Positions 1 through 7,012 are shown, counted from the first letter of the stretch. The stretch is DNA of 29,876 nucleotides from Ruminococcaceae bacterium UBA6413 (GCA_002437415.1 DJPL01000073.1:1-29876); one strand, 5' to 3'. Program-made: numbers and translations. Notes: generated by a model not told the origin, from the letters alone.

Positions 1-569
1 GCGTCGGTTGCTACAACTGCTTTTTGAAAGGTGAGGAATACTGTCCCGGCGCAAAGAAAGTACAGCCGATAGTAAAAGCTATCGAACAAAGCAAGCTCAT
101 AATTCTTGACAGCCCGTGCTATTGCCTGGAAATGAGCGGTGCGCTCAAAAATATGATGGATCATCTGGCGTACAGATGGGTGACGCACAGACCCGACGGA
201 AGAATGTACTCCAAAATCGGGCTGACGGTTTCGTCATCGGCAGGCGCTCCGCCTAAAAGTGTCACAAAATCAATGGCGCGTCAGCTTAAATGGATGGGGG
301 TTGCAAAGCGGTATCAGTTCCCGCTTGCAAGTATGGCAGCGAATGTTACTGTGCTGTCGGATAAGAAAAAGTATGAGATAGAAAAGACAGCGGAAAAGCT
401 CGCCCGCAAAATTAAATCGGTAAAGGCAAAGCCGTCGATCGTCACTAAAATGATGTTCTTTATGTTCGGTGCTATGCAGAAGAACGATAAAACGGCGTGG
501 AATCCTACAGACCGTGACTGGTGGAAAAATAGCGGCTTTCTTGACGGTAAAAAGCCGTGGAAGAGCTGA
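1..569 (+). CDS. Flavodoxin-fold NAD(P)H-dependent oxidoreductase, 5' end cut by the window
   Basis: This is the 3' part of a flavodoxin/NADPH-dependent FMN reductase-type protein. The frame is open from base 3 without a stop, and the codons before the first possible start (TTG at 24) read VGCYNCF. That matches the Cys-rich loop these flavoproteins carry before the segment seen here, so the true start lies upstream of the window and 24 is not a real start. Downstream, SPCYCLEMSGALKNMMDHL is the typical flavin-site strand and helix of the iron-sulfur flavoprotein/NAD(P)H oxidoreductase group, and HRPDG and the SSSAGAPP stretch follow. The C-terminus is basic and ends in KKPWKS. The expected role is FMN-dependent electron transfer in the cytoplasm; the substrate cannot be read from sequence. 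A strong hairpin terminator follows the stop. Confidence 0.8.
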   Translation, partial: VGCYNCFLKGEEYCPGAKKVQPIVKAIEQSKLIILDSPCYCLEMSGALKNMMDHLAYRWVTHRPDGRMYSKIGLTVSSSAGAPPKSVTKSMARQLKWMGVAKRYQFPLASMAANVTVLSDKKKYEIEKTAEKLARKIKSVKAKPSIVTKMMFFMFGAMQKNDKTAWNPTDRDWWKNSGFLDGKKPWKS

Positions 570-597
570 AATAAGGGAAAATATATGAAAACGAAAC

Positions 598-626
598 GGA
601 CAGCAGGGAGCTTTTCCTTGCTGTCC
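598..626. terminator. Bidirectional hairpin terminator, copy 1
   Basis: GGACAGCA (598-605) pairs perfectly with TGCTGTCC (619-626), and the stem continues inward through GG/CC pairs and G-T wobbles to a three-base loop. T-rich tracts flank it on both strands. It lies between the convergent flavodoxin-like gene and the membrane-protein operon. The same 29 bases recur at 1950-1978. Confidence 0.8.
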
Positions 627-650
627 ATCGTTTTGTACGGTCATATTTAT

Positions 651-1220
651 TTATGACCACAGGGTATAGAAGGTGTTGAAATCAAATTTTCCCATAGCTT
701 CGGCATCTACGCTGATAAATCCGTACAGAATGAGGAGCGCGACAGCTAAGTATATAAGAGAAACAAAAAAGCAGGCTATGCCGTTTTTGATAATTCTGTT
801 TATCGAGAATGTCATAAAAGCACCGCCGTAGAAGAGCAGTGAAGAGATAATGACGCTGAGCGCGGCACTCAGCGGTTCGCCCAGAATTATTATCGGGAAT
901 ATGTAAGCGACTGTAGTGATAATCGGTATTACGAGCATGGTGAGCGTTGAGAGCGCATAGAAAAACATAAATTTTTTCCTTGTATGCCGTGACTGCATTA
1001 TGATCAGAATTGCCACTCCGACGGCATACAGCACATATAACAGCATCATATGATCGCAAAGCCATCTGACAGCACCGAAAATTGCAAGCGCGGGTATTGC
1101 AACGGCGGCAAATATAAGGAAAGCAACGACCGATGTTACATAAGCACCGTCAACATAATATACCTCGGCATATTCGTCATAGAACGGATCAAGCGACTTT
1201 CTGCGTCTTACAAAAAACAC
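651..1220 (-). CDS. Hypothetical five-pass membrane protein
   Basis: The family is not recognised. The 189-residue product starts with a basic segment (RRRK at 5-8), then an acidic/aromatic stretch (DPFYDEYAEVYYVDG) before about five hydrophobic segments near residues 29-50, 57-76, 84-112, 118-138 and 147-170. Charged loops lie between, for example RHTRKK at 78-83. There is no signal peptide and no catalytic motif. It is the second gene of a two-gene unit: its ATG lies two bases after the stop of the upstream membrane-protein gene, suggesting translational coupling. The unit reads away from a divergent XRE regulator and probably depends on it. A bidirectional terminator follows about 25 bases after its stop. 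Function cannot be assigned. Confidence 0.75.
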   Translation of the reverse strand: MFFVRRRKSLDPFYDEYAEVYYVDGAYVTSVVAFLIFAAVAIPALAIFGAVRWLCDHMMLLYVLYAVGVAILIIMQSRHTRKKFMFFYALSTLTMLVIPIITTVAYIFPIIILGEPLSAALSVIISSLLFYGGAFMTFSINRIIKNGIACFFVSLIYLAVALLILYGFISVDAEAMGKFDFNTFYTLWS

Positions 1221-1222
1221 TG

Positions 1223-1612
1223 TTAATCCTCCGGACCTTGATTAGACTTCTTTACAAGCAGATAAATAAATCTGCCTATACCGAGAACAAGGGTGATAAG
1301 ACCGAGAACTGTACTCAGTAAAAAATACACTACCATTATAACTACACCGAATACGATATTTCCGGAGAATAAAGCGCCTAATGATGCAAATCCGAACATA
1401 GATTTCAAAAAGTGCCAACCAAACACAATAGCCGAAACAGCATACAGCAATGAGCCGATATTCATACAGGTACGGGAAAATGACTCTATTCCTATAAAGT
1501 GAGTAACAACCCCGACTAAAACAACAGCTACACAGACAATCACCAATATAATCCTCGGTTTGAGGTAATTTAATTGTTGCGTTTCGGTTTCTCCGAACAG
1601 TTTTCTGAACAT
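1223..1612 (-). CDS. Hypothetical four-pass membrane protein
   Basis: This 129-residue protein is unrecognised. It has a short polar N-terminus (about residues 1-18), then hydrophobic segments near 20-40, 50-70 and 84-120, the last long enough for two passes, and a polar tail KKSNQGPED. AGGAGG lies about ten bases before the ATG. It is the first gene after a consensus promoter that overlaps palindromic operator-like sites, and it is followed at two bases by another small multi-pass protein; the two may act together in the membrane. It holds no enzymatic signature. Such small membrane proteins next to an XRE repressor occur in stress, immunity and mobile-element cargo settings, but nothing in the protein itself chooses among these. 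Confidence 0.75.
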   Translation of the reverse strand: MFRKLFGETETQQLNYLKPRIILVIVCVAVVLVGVVTHFIGIESFSRTCMNIGSLLYAVSAIVFGWHFLKSMFGFASLGALFSGNIVFGVVIMVVYFLLSTVLGLITLVLGIGRFIYLLVKKSNQGPED

Positions 1613-1656
1613 AATTTTTTCCTCCTTGAAAGCATAAAAATCCGCTTTTTATCGAT

Positions 1657-1677
1657 AATATCCCAAAATGGGATATT
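1657..1677. promoter_or_regulatory. Operator-like palindrome 1
   Basis: The arms AATATCCCA (1657-1665) and TGGGATATT (1669-1677) are perfect inverted repeats around AAA. The core TATCCCA-N3-TGGGATA closely resembles the core of the palindrome at 1681-1701, and the two centres are 24 bp apart. The site lies just downstream of the minus-strand -10, over the expected transcription start. It is a likely second binding site of the adjacent XRE repressor. Confidence 0.75.
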
Positions 1678-1680
1678 TAG

Positions 1681-1701
1681 ATTATACCATAATGGTATAA
1701 T
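1681..1701. promoter_or_regulatory. Operator-like palindrome 2, containing both divergent -10 boxes
   Basis: The arms ATTATACCAT (1681-1690) and ATGGTATAAT (1692-1701) are perfect around one central A. Each arm contains TGGTATAAT, an extended -10, one facing each strand. A repressor bound here would cover both divergent promoters at once. Confidence 0.8.
1693..1701 (+). promoter_or_regulatory. Extended -10 promoter for the XRE gene
   Basis: TGGTATAAT at 1693-1701 fits an extended -10. No good -35 lies 16-18 bases upstream. Initiation near 1708 would leave a leader of only about 15 bases, starting at the Shine-Dalgarno sequence of the XRE gene. Confidence 0.6.
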
Positions 1702-1722
1702 CGTGTCAAGGGGGCGATCAAC

Positions 1723-1932
1723 ATTTTTCGACTGAAAGAGCTTCGTAAAAAGCGGAAGATTTCACAGCTGAAACTGGCAATAGACCTTGATCTTAATCAG
1801 AATTCCGTAAGCCGTTATGAAAATGAGCAACGTGAGGCTGATTATAAAACGCTTATACTTTTCGCCGATTATTTCGGTGTTTCTGTGGATTATCTTCTCG
1901 GCAGGACTGATAATCCCGAAGTGAACAGATAG
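1723..1932 (+). CDS. XRE-family HTH repressor, 69 residues, probable ATT start
   Basis: This small gene has no ATG, GTG or TTG start in a sensible place. The frame reads (M)FRLKELRKKRKISQLKLA, then LNQNSVSRYENEQREADYKTL, then FADYFGVSVDYLLGRTD. That is a complete Cro/C1-type helix-turn-helix with the standard beginning, the recognition helix and the SVDYLLGRTD end of single-domain XRE repressors. The family start falls on ATT at 1723, preceded at eight bases by AAGGGGG (1708-1714); the in-frame ATC at 1717 is the alternative, and a CTG at 1732 would remove the first three residues. The gene diverges from two membrane-protein genes and sits beside two palindromes, so it probably represses them and itself. 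The rare start would keep repressor levels low. Confidence 0.85.
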   Translation: MFRLKELRKKRKISQLKLAIDLDLNQNSVSRYENEQREADYKTLILFADYFGVSVDYLLGRTDNPEVNR

Positions 1933-1949
1933 TATGGCATATATAAAAC

Positions 1950-1978
1950 GGACAGCAGGGAGCTTTTCCTTGCTGTCC
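1950..1978. terminator. Bidirectional hairpin terminator, copy 2
   Basis: This is identical over 29 bases to the hairpin at 598-626, with the stem extended by flanking ACG/CGT pairs. It ends the XRE gene on the plus strand and the ABC ATPase gene on the minus strand; both exits are T-rich. Confidence 0.85.
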
Positions 1979-1997
1979 GTTGTTTTGTATTTATAAT

Positions 1998-2681
1998 TTA
2001 CGCAATTGTCTTATCCGAGATTATCTCCCCGTCCGAAAGCTCAACTATCCGCCTGCACTTTTCGGCAACCGTCCTGTCATGTGTTACTATCACTATAGTT
2101 TTTCCTATGGAGTTCAGCGACTTCATAACCTCCATTATTTCGTCTGCTGTTGCTTTGTCAAGTGCCGCTGTAGGTTCGTCCGCTATGATTATATTCGGGC
2201 GGTTTACGAGTGCACGGGCAAGTGCGACACGCTGTTTCTGACCGCCCGAGAGCTCTTTTACAGGCTTTTTAAGCAGATCGCCTATCAGCATTGCATCGGC
2301 GGTTTTAGTGATAAGCTTTTTCATCATCTTGTGTTTAACGGCGGGATTGAAGATAAGCGGATATGAAATATTTTCATACACCGTCTTATCGGAGAGAAGC
2401 CCGAAATTCTGAAGTACGAAGCCGATTTCCTCGTTCCTTATTACCGCAATGTCGTTATTGCTGTACTTTGTGACTTCATATTCGCCGAGGAAGTACTTTC
2501 CGTATGTCTGCTTGTCAAGGCAGCCGAGGATATGTATAAGAGTAGACTTGCCCGAGCCCGATACGCCCATTATAGCGACCATTTCGCCCTTTTCAATCGT
2601 GAGGTTTATATTTTTCAGCGCGTGGACTTCGGCATCTGTGCCTTTGTTGTAATATTTATCTACATTTTCAAGCTTCATCAT
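1998..2681 (-). CDS. ABC transporter ATP-binding protein, MacB/LolD type
   Basis: This is the 227-residue nucleotide-binding subunit of an export-type ABC system. Walker A is GVSGSGKST at 39-47, the Q-loop lies in the GFVLQNFGLL segment, the signature LSGGQ is at 144-148, Walker B IIIADEP is at 164-170, and the H-loop histidine is at 201. The sequence resembles the LolD/MacB/SalX branch that pairs with FtsX-fold permeases, and two such permease genes lie directly upstream in the same direction. Its ATG overlaps the stop of the preceding permease gene by four bases, so it is translationally coupled. It works on the cytoplasmic face of the membrane. This branch handles lipoproteins, peptides or antimicrobial resistance; the substrate here is unknown. 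Confidence 0.95.
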   Translation of the reverse strand: MMKLENVDKYYNKGTDAEVHALKNINLTIEKGEMVAIMGVSGSGKSTLIHILGCLDKQTYGKYFLGEYEVTKYSNNDIAVIRNEEIGFVLQNFGLLSDKTVYENISYPLIFNPAVKHKMMKKLITKTADAMLIGDLLKKPVKELSGGQKQRVALARALVNRPNIIIADEPTAALDKATADEIMEVMKSLNSIGKTIVIVTHDRTVAEKCRRIVELSDGEIISDKTIA

Positions 2682-3943
2682 ACGTTCTCATACCTCCTTA
2701 TTGTTTCAAGTGTATTACTGCGTATCAGCGTTATCGAGCCCACAATGCTGACAATTGCGGAAATGGCAATCAGATACGCGGCGGTAAACAAGCCGCTTTG
2801 TACATTGATTACTTCTATTGAAAAGATACCGTTTACCGCAAGCAGGATAAGTGTAGCGGCAAGCACCGAGATTACGGTTACAGATGTATCACAGATAAGC
2901 TCAAGTGCAAGCACAGAGCGGGTCTTACCGCCGCACAGCCTGAATACCGCCATCGCCTTGGTGTGCTTTTCGGCGCTAAGCAGGATATTTGCGATCACTC
3001 CCAGTGTGCCGACTAATGCTATCATTATAAATACAGGCATTAACTGTATCAGAAGCATATTGTCGTGGTACAACAGGTCGGTATCTGCCACCGCATAGTT
3101 TATATTTAAGTATAGATCGCCTTTGGCATCATCGCAGTTCGCGTCCAGTCCGTCAATTATACGAGCCGCGATTTCGGCGAGTGAAGTATTGTCGTTTTTC
3201 AGAAGTATTACATATTGACGGTAACGGTTATCTCCGCTTTCGTCGAAATGATCCTCCTGATCTTCGGGTGCTGTTGCAAGCCCGGAGCTATAGAGGATAT
3301 CGGCATCGGTGTAGAAAGTCGTACCGATATCCGCATTATACAGTATCACGCTGTCGAGATAGTTGTCGGTGTATTTGCCGACTACAAGAAGCTCGGTAAT
3401 TCCTTGCCCGCATTTTACTTTTACCGTGTCGCCGATATTGCACCTTGCCGAGCAGTTGGCGATTACAGGAATTTTGCCGCCGTAGTCTTTTGATTTGTCC
3501 GGATGTTCTCCCGAAAGTCCTATATCAAGATATTCGCTGTATTCGGTCGAATATCCGAGCAGAGAGCCTTTTATATCGTGCATAAACCGATAGAAAGTGT
3601 CCTCGTCCACATTATTTATCTCATTGCCGGTTATACGGCTGTTTGCGGAAAAAAGCTCCAGAGTAGTTTCATAGTAACGTTCAACACGGCAATCTATACC
3701 GTACTTTTCAAACTGCGAAGCTATCTTTTCATCGGTTATCGGCGCTGTAGATGAGAGTGTACCGTGCAGTATCTTCTTATCATAGCGGTGACTTGTCATG
3801 TAGGACTTCTTGGCAAGATAATCCGAAGATGCGGTGAATGCAAAGTTGAACAGCAGAGTTGAAAAGACGATACATATCATCATAAGGATAAAATTGCGCT
3901 TTTTTGATTTCAGCAGGGAGAACGCAAGCGATAACAGCTTCAT
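2678..3943 (-). CDS. FtsX-fold ABC transporter permease
   Basis: This 421-residue permease of the MacB/FtsX type has one membrane segment near residues 17-37 after a basic start (KSKKRN), then a large extracytoplasmic domain of roughly 260 residues, then three hydrophobic segments in the C-terminal 120 residues (MLLIQLMPVFIMIALVGTLG, then SVTVISVLAATLILLAVNGI, then a last one). This is the standard FtsX layout. The motif FRLCGGKTRSVLALEL in the cytoplasmic loop is the typical coupling segment that contacts the ATPase. It overlaps the upstream permease gene and the downstream ATPase gene by four bases each. The two different permeases presumably form a heterodimer with one ATPase dimer. Confidence 0.9.
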   Translation of the reverse strand: MKLLSLAFSLLKSKKRNFILMMICIVFSTLLFNFAFTASSDYLAKKSYMTSHRYDKKILHGTLSSTAPITDEKIASQFEKYGIDCRVERYYETTLELFSANSRITGNEINNVDEDTFYRFMHDIKGSLLGYSTEYSEYLDIGLSGEHPDKSKDYGGKIPVIANCSARCNIGDTVKVKCGQGITELLVVGKYTDNYLDSVILYNADIGTTFYTDADILYSSGLATAPEDQEDHFDESGDNRYRQYVILLKNDNTSLAEIAARIIDGLDANCDDAKGDLYLNINYAVADTDLLYHDNMLLIQLMPVFIMIALVGTLGVIANILLSAEKHTKAMAVFRLCGGKTRSVLALELICDTSVTVISVLAATLILLAVNGIFSIEVINVQSGLFTAAYLIAISAIVSIVGSITLIRSNTLETIRRYENV

Positions 3944-5076
3944 ATTGCACCTCCGTTTGTGTATGTGCCTGAGGATATGCGCTTAAAGCCCGGCAGTAAC
4001 GATATTATGACTATAATGCTGTAAATTACAAATGACAGCAGATAGTCAAAAGCGGTAGGTACATATTCCATTCTGAGCTTTACCATAAGTGCGGTAAAAA
4101 GCGGACTGAGAGCGATCGCACAGATAAACGAAAAAGCATTATATGTAAGGGTGACAGCAGATAAGAGCAGAATTATCGGCATCGGCTTACAGCCTGTGAC
4201 CTTCAGTACATTTATCTGTTCGCCGCAGTTGTCTGTCAGGTGAAGCATAAGTGTAAGCAGGAGCAGTGCGGTAAATATACCCGCTACCACAATTCCTCCC
4301 GTGGTGATAGCGTATATGATGATAATAGACTCGCCATACTCTCTGTTAGGCGGCTGAACATAAACCTCCATGCCGAGATTTTGCTTAAGCGCTTTCAATT
4401 GGCTGTCCGACAAGTCTGATACAAAGAAAATTTGTGTACCGCTGTATTTTGTCGGGGCGGTATTCTTCATCTCATTTTCAAAGTCTTCGTCCTTTACATA
4501 AATTCCGCTGTTGTTATGATATCTGAAAAATGAGTACGGAACAATGAAATCATCAGCAGTTCCTATTACGGTAAGATCAATATCGCCCTTGTCATCGGGA
4601 ACGATCAGCTTGTCGCCGACATTTATACCGCAATCTCTTTCAGCGATAATTACCTTGCTGTCACCTATCAGCTCGTCATCGGTAAAATATCTGCCGTCGG
4701 TTATGCTGTAGTCGGATTGTATGTATCGGTAAAGCTGTTTCATATTGTTGTCGAATGCGACTTTGACAATTTCCGTACATATATAATTGTCGCTTGCGCG
4801 GTAGCTTATGCGCGCTTTGTCTGCGTCTGCGTAATAGACGGCTGGCAGGTTTTCTTTGAAAAATTCGGGCGAATTTTCGGGCATAACACCTTCAAAGCTG
4901 TAGCCCGAGCGATCCATCATATTGTGATATGCCGCATTACTGCTGTTCATAGCGCAAAACAAAGATAAGAATGTGTATACCGCTGAAATGGAGATAAGAA
5001 AAATAAGTATATTCAGTTTAATGTCGCTTTTAAGAAAGGTGCGAAGCATACTAAGATACAGGCTTTTGTATTTCAT
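3940..5076 (-). CDS. FtsX-fold ABC transporter permease, first gene of the operon
   Basis: This is a 378-residue permease with the same build as its neighbour: one N-terminal membrane segment near 22-43, an extracytoplasmic domain of about 200 residues, and three C-terminal segments starting near residue 250 (IIIYAITTGGIVVAGIFTALLLL). The loop after the second segment holds NVLKVTGCKPMPIILLLS, the usual coupling helix of FtsX-type permeases. The start is ATG with AAAGGAG upstream. It is the first gene of the operon and has its own promoter at 5174-5202. Its stop overlaps the next gene's start by four bases. No two-component system or other regulator gene adjoins it, so the inverted repeat upstream must be bound by a factor encoded elsewhere. 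Confidence 0.9.
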   Translation of the reverse strand: MKYKSLYLSMLRTFLKSDIKLNILIFLISISAVYTFLSLFCAMNSSNAAYHNMMDRSGYSFEGVMPENSPEFFKENLPAVYYADADKARISYRASDNYICTEIVKVAFDNNMKQLYRYIQSDYSITDGRYFTDDELIGDSKVIIAERDCGINVGDKLIVPDDKGDIDLTVIGTADDFIVPYSFFRYHNNSGIYVKDEDFENEMKNTAPTKYSGTQIFFVSDLSDSQLKALKQNLGMEVYVQPPNREYGESIIIIYAITTGGIVVAGIFTALLLLTLMLHLTDNCGEQINVLKVTGCKPMPIILLLSAVTLTYNAFSFICAIALSPLFTALMVKLRMEYVPTAFDYLLSFVIYSIIVIISLLPGFKRISSGTYTNGGAI

Positions 5077-5144
5077 ATTTCTCCTTTTTTATATATTGTT
5101 GTGATTTATGACAACGTTTCCGATTTATAATAGTGTTATGGTCA

Positions 5145-5171
5145 AACTGTACTATTACAACTAGTGCAGTT
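5145..5171. promoter_or_regulatory. Operator-like inverted repeat at the ABC operon start site
   Basis: AACTGTACTA (5145-5154) and TAGTGCAGTT (5162-5171) are inverted repeats with one mismatch in ten, separated by seven bases. The site begins three bases downstream of the -10 and covers the expected transcription start. An AATAGT half-site at 5129-5134 lies nearby. Confidence 0.6.
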
Positions 5172-5173
5172 AA

Positions 5174-5202
5174 ATCATAGCATAACCTTTAAGGTGTGTC
5201 AA
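5174..5202 (-). promoter_or_regulatory. Sigma-A promoter of the ABC exporter operon
   Basis: On the minus strand TTGACA (5202-5197) is followed after 17 bases by TATGAT (5179-5174). It reads toward the first permease gene at 5076, leaving a leader of about 90 bases. Confidence 0.8.
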
Positions 5203-5222
5203 TAGGGGTGGGAAAATAAAAT

Positions 5223-5245
5223 GCCCGGAATGCGGCATTCCGGGC
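5223..5245 (-). terminator. Terminator of the CmpB-type gene
   Basis: GCCCGGAATG (5223-5232) and CATTCCGGGC (5236-5245) form a perfect 10-bp stem with a three-base loop. On the minus strand it is followed by ATTTTATTTT. Confidence 0.85.
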
Positions 5246-5254
5246 GTTAGTTAC

Positions 5255-5707
5255 TTATATTGTGAGCTTTCCTTTTGCGTTCTTTGATGTCAGGCGGTAG
5301 CGCGGCTTTTCCTCGCAGAACATCTTCCAGCGGAGAATGTCATCGGTGAAAATGCCGACGGCGGACAGAAAGAACCACAGCACGGTGAAAAGCAGACATA
5401 CCTGACCGAGAAGGTTGAACGGGAGCTGTTCGTAGTTCCATACCTTCCAGTCGAGCCAGAGGTTTACTATACAGCCGCAGATAAACTCAAGCACAGTGAT
5501 AATTACCGATGATACAGCCATCTGGGCGGGCAGTGACATATCAAATTTTTCATTGATGCCTCCGACCAGAAGAAAGCAAATTCCGCCTAAGATGAACATT
5601 GTCCAGTGACTGTTGCCGCGGAACAGCAGTTCAACTATCGTGTATGCGCCGCCGCCGAAGCAGAACAGCATAAACAGCTTCATCGGCAGACAGATCTTAT
5701 AATTCAT
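5255..5707 (-). CDS. CmpB-type (putative ABC-transporter type IV) membrane protein
   Basis: This 150-residue integral membrane protein resembles the small 'putative ABC-transporter type IV' family (Pfam ABC_trans_CmpB). It has four hydrophobic segments, with FGGGAYTIVELLFRGNSHW in the first turn and VWNYEQLPFNLLGQVCLLF before the last, both typical of that family. The start at 5707 is chosen because AAGG lies just upstream and the protein then begins MNYKICLPMK directly before the first membrane segment; the longer frame from 5818 adds an unlike leader that runs into the divergent gene's leader. Members often sit alone or next to cell-wall genes, as here, where it diverges from a D-Ala-D-Ala carboxypeptidase. 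Transport activity has not been shown for most of the family. Confidence 0.75.
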   Translation of the reverse strand: MNYKICLPMKLFMLFCFGGGAYTIVELLFRGNSHWTMFILGGICFLLVGGINEKFDMSLPAQMAVSSVIITVLEFICGCIVNLWLDWKVWNYEQLPFNLLGQVCLLFTVLWFFLSAVGIFTDDILRWKMFCEEKPRYRLTSKNAKGKLTI

Positions 5708-5727
5708 ATTATTACCTTGCCTTTCTA

Positions 5728-5768
5728 TGAGAATTTGTACATAGCCATTCCTTGAGAATTTGTACATA
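5728..5768. repeat. Two 16-bp direct repeats between divergent genes
   Basis: TGAGAATTTGTACATA occurs at 5728-5743 and again, identical, at 5753-5768, a 25-bp period. A related inverted GTACAATT follows at 5784-5791. They lie in the shared upstream region of the CmpB-type gene and the carboxypeptidase gene and may be regulator binding sites. Confidence 0.6.
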
Positions 5769-5851
5769 TTTTTTACAGCGGGCGTACAATTTATGCAGAT
5801 GAGGAGATTTTTGTGCATATAATATTCCGAGAAAAAGAACGGAGGTTTTTT

Positions 5852-7012
5852 ATGTCTGTTTTAAAGAGGATAACGGCGTTTTGTACGGCGTTTTCAATGA
5901 TTATCGGTATGAGCTCTGTCGGATTTGCGGAAGATGCGTCAGATGATATATGTTCTACGGCAAAGGCGGCTGTAGTTACCGAGGTCACAACAGGGCAGGT
6001 GCTGTACGAGTATAACTCACACGAAAGGTTGCCTATGGCATCGGTCACCAAGCTTATGTGTCTGCTTATCTGGGCTGAGGAGATGGAAAAAGGCACATTC
6101 AATATGGATACGGTGATAACTGCTACCGCAAGGGCGAATGCCATGGACGGCTCGGTAATATGGCTGAATGTCGGGGAAGAAATGTCGGCATACGATATGA
6201 TACGCTCGGTGGTTATTGCATCGGCAAATGACGCGTGTGTGGCGGTGTGCGAATATATAGCCGGGACGGAAGAAATGTTTGTAGAGCGAATGAACAGCAA
6301 GGCGGCGGAGCTTGGAATGAGTGATACGCATTACGACAACTGTGTCGGCTTTGACAGCAACACGCACTATACCTCGGCATATGATACTGCTCTTCTCAGC
6401 GCCGCAGTGTCGGAATATGACTGCTACAACGAGTTTTTCAATACAAGGCTTGATTATGTGCGTGAGGGTGAGCGGCAGACACAGCTTTTAAACACAAACA
6501 AGCTTATGCAACGCTATGACGGCATTATAGGAGGAAAGACAGGTACTACCGACAATGCGGGGTGTTGCCTTGCAGTATGGGCAAAAAGAGGTAATATGAA
6601 GCTATGCGCGGTGGCACTGGGCTGTACGGAGAGCGAGCAGAGGTTTACTGCGTGCGAAAACCTGCTCGACTACGGATTTTCGGGGTTTGAGCTGTACAGG
6701 ATAACGGTCGGTGACGATGTGCTTCAGCCTGTGTCCGTTACGGAGGGACTTTTAAAAGAAGTTGATGTAAGGGTGAAGCGGCTCTCTACTATAGTAATAC
6801 CCAAAGGCAGCTCCAAAAAAATAGAATACACCCATACGGCGGCGGAAAGCCTGTCCGCACCTGTGCAGTACGGAGAAAAGGTCGGGGAGATGAGGGCAAG
6901 CCTTGACGGAGAAGAGATCTTTTACAGTGATATAGTGACCACGAGTGAGGTCGGAGAGCTTAACTTTTTCAGTAGTCTTTGTATAGTGCTTGCAAGCTTG
7001 TTCAGAATGTAA
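5852..7012 (+). CDS. D-alanyl-D-alanine carboxypeptidase (PBP5/DacF type, peptidase S11)
   Basis: This 386-residue serine carboxypeptidase trims the terminal D-Ala from peptidoglycan stem peptides outside the cell. It has a signal peptide at about 1-26 (basic MSVLKR, hydrophobic core, GFAEDA cleavage region), SVTK with catalytic Ser64 and Lys67, SAN at 124-126, and KTG at 229-231, which are the three S11/penicillin-binding motifs in the right order and spacing. A C-terminal beta-rich domain follows, and the last 17 residues are hydrophobic, the usual membrane-anchoring tail. The ATG at 5852 is chosen for GGAGG seven bases before it; the GTG at 5813 would bury the signal peptide behind a charged leader. 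Class members include DacA, DacB and DacF; the exact paralogue is not decided here. Confidence 0.95.
   Translation: MSVLKRITAFCTAFSMIIGMSSVGFAEDASDDICSTAKAAVVTEVTTGQVLYEYNSHERLPMASVTKLMCLLIWAEEMEKGTFNMDTVITATARANAMDGSVIWLNVGEEMSAYDMIRSVVIASANDACVAVCEYIAGTEEMFVERMNSKAAELGMSDTHYDNCVGFDSNTHYTSAYDTALLSAAVSEYDCYNEFFNTRLDYVREGERQTQLLNTNKLMQRYDGIIGGKTGTTDNAGCCLAVWAKRGNMKLCAVALGCTESEQRFTACENLLDYGFSGFELYRITVGDDVLQPVSVTEGLLKEVDVRVKRLSTIVIPKGSSKKIEYTHTAAESLSAPVQYGEKVGEMRASLDGEEIFYSDIVTTSEVGELNFFSSLCIVLASLFRM

Larger units (their letters stand above)
1681..1709 (-). promoter_or_regulatory. Consensus sigma-A promoter for the two membrane-protein genes
   Basis: On the minus strand TTGACA (1709-1704) is followed after exactly 17 bases by TATAAT (1686-1681). 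It reads toward the gene starting at 1612, and its spacer and -10 lie inside palindrome 2. Confidence 0.85.

Noticed and set aside
5853..6367. Long minus-strand frames opposite the D-Ala-D-Ala carboxypeptidase gene
   Set aside because: They are antisense to a gene with all three catalytic motifs, and show no ribosome binding site or family resemblance.
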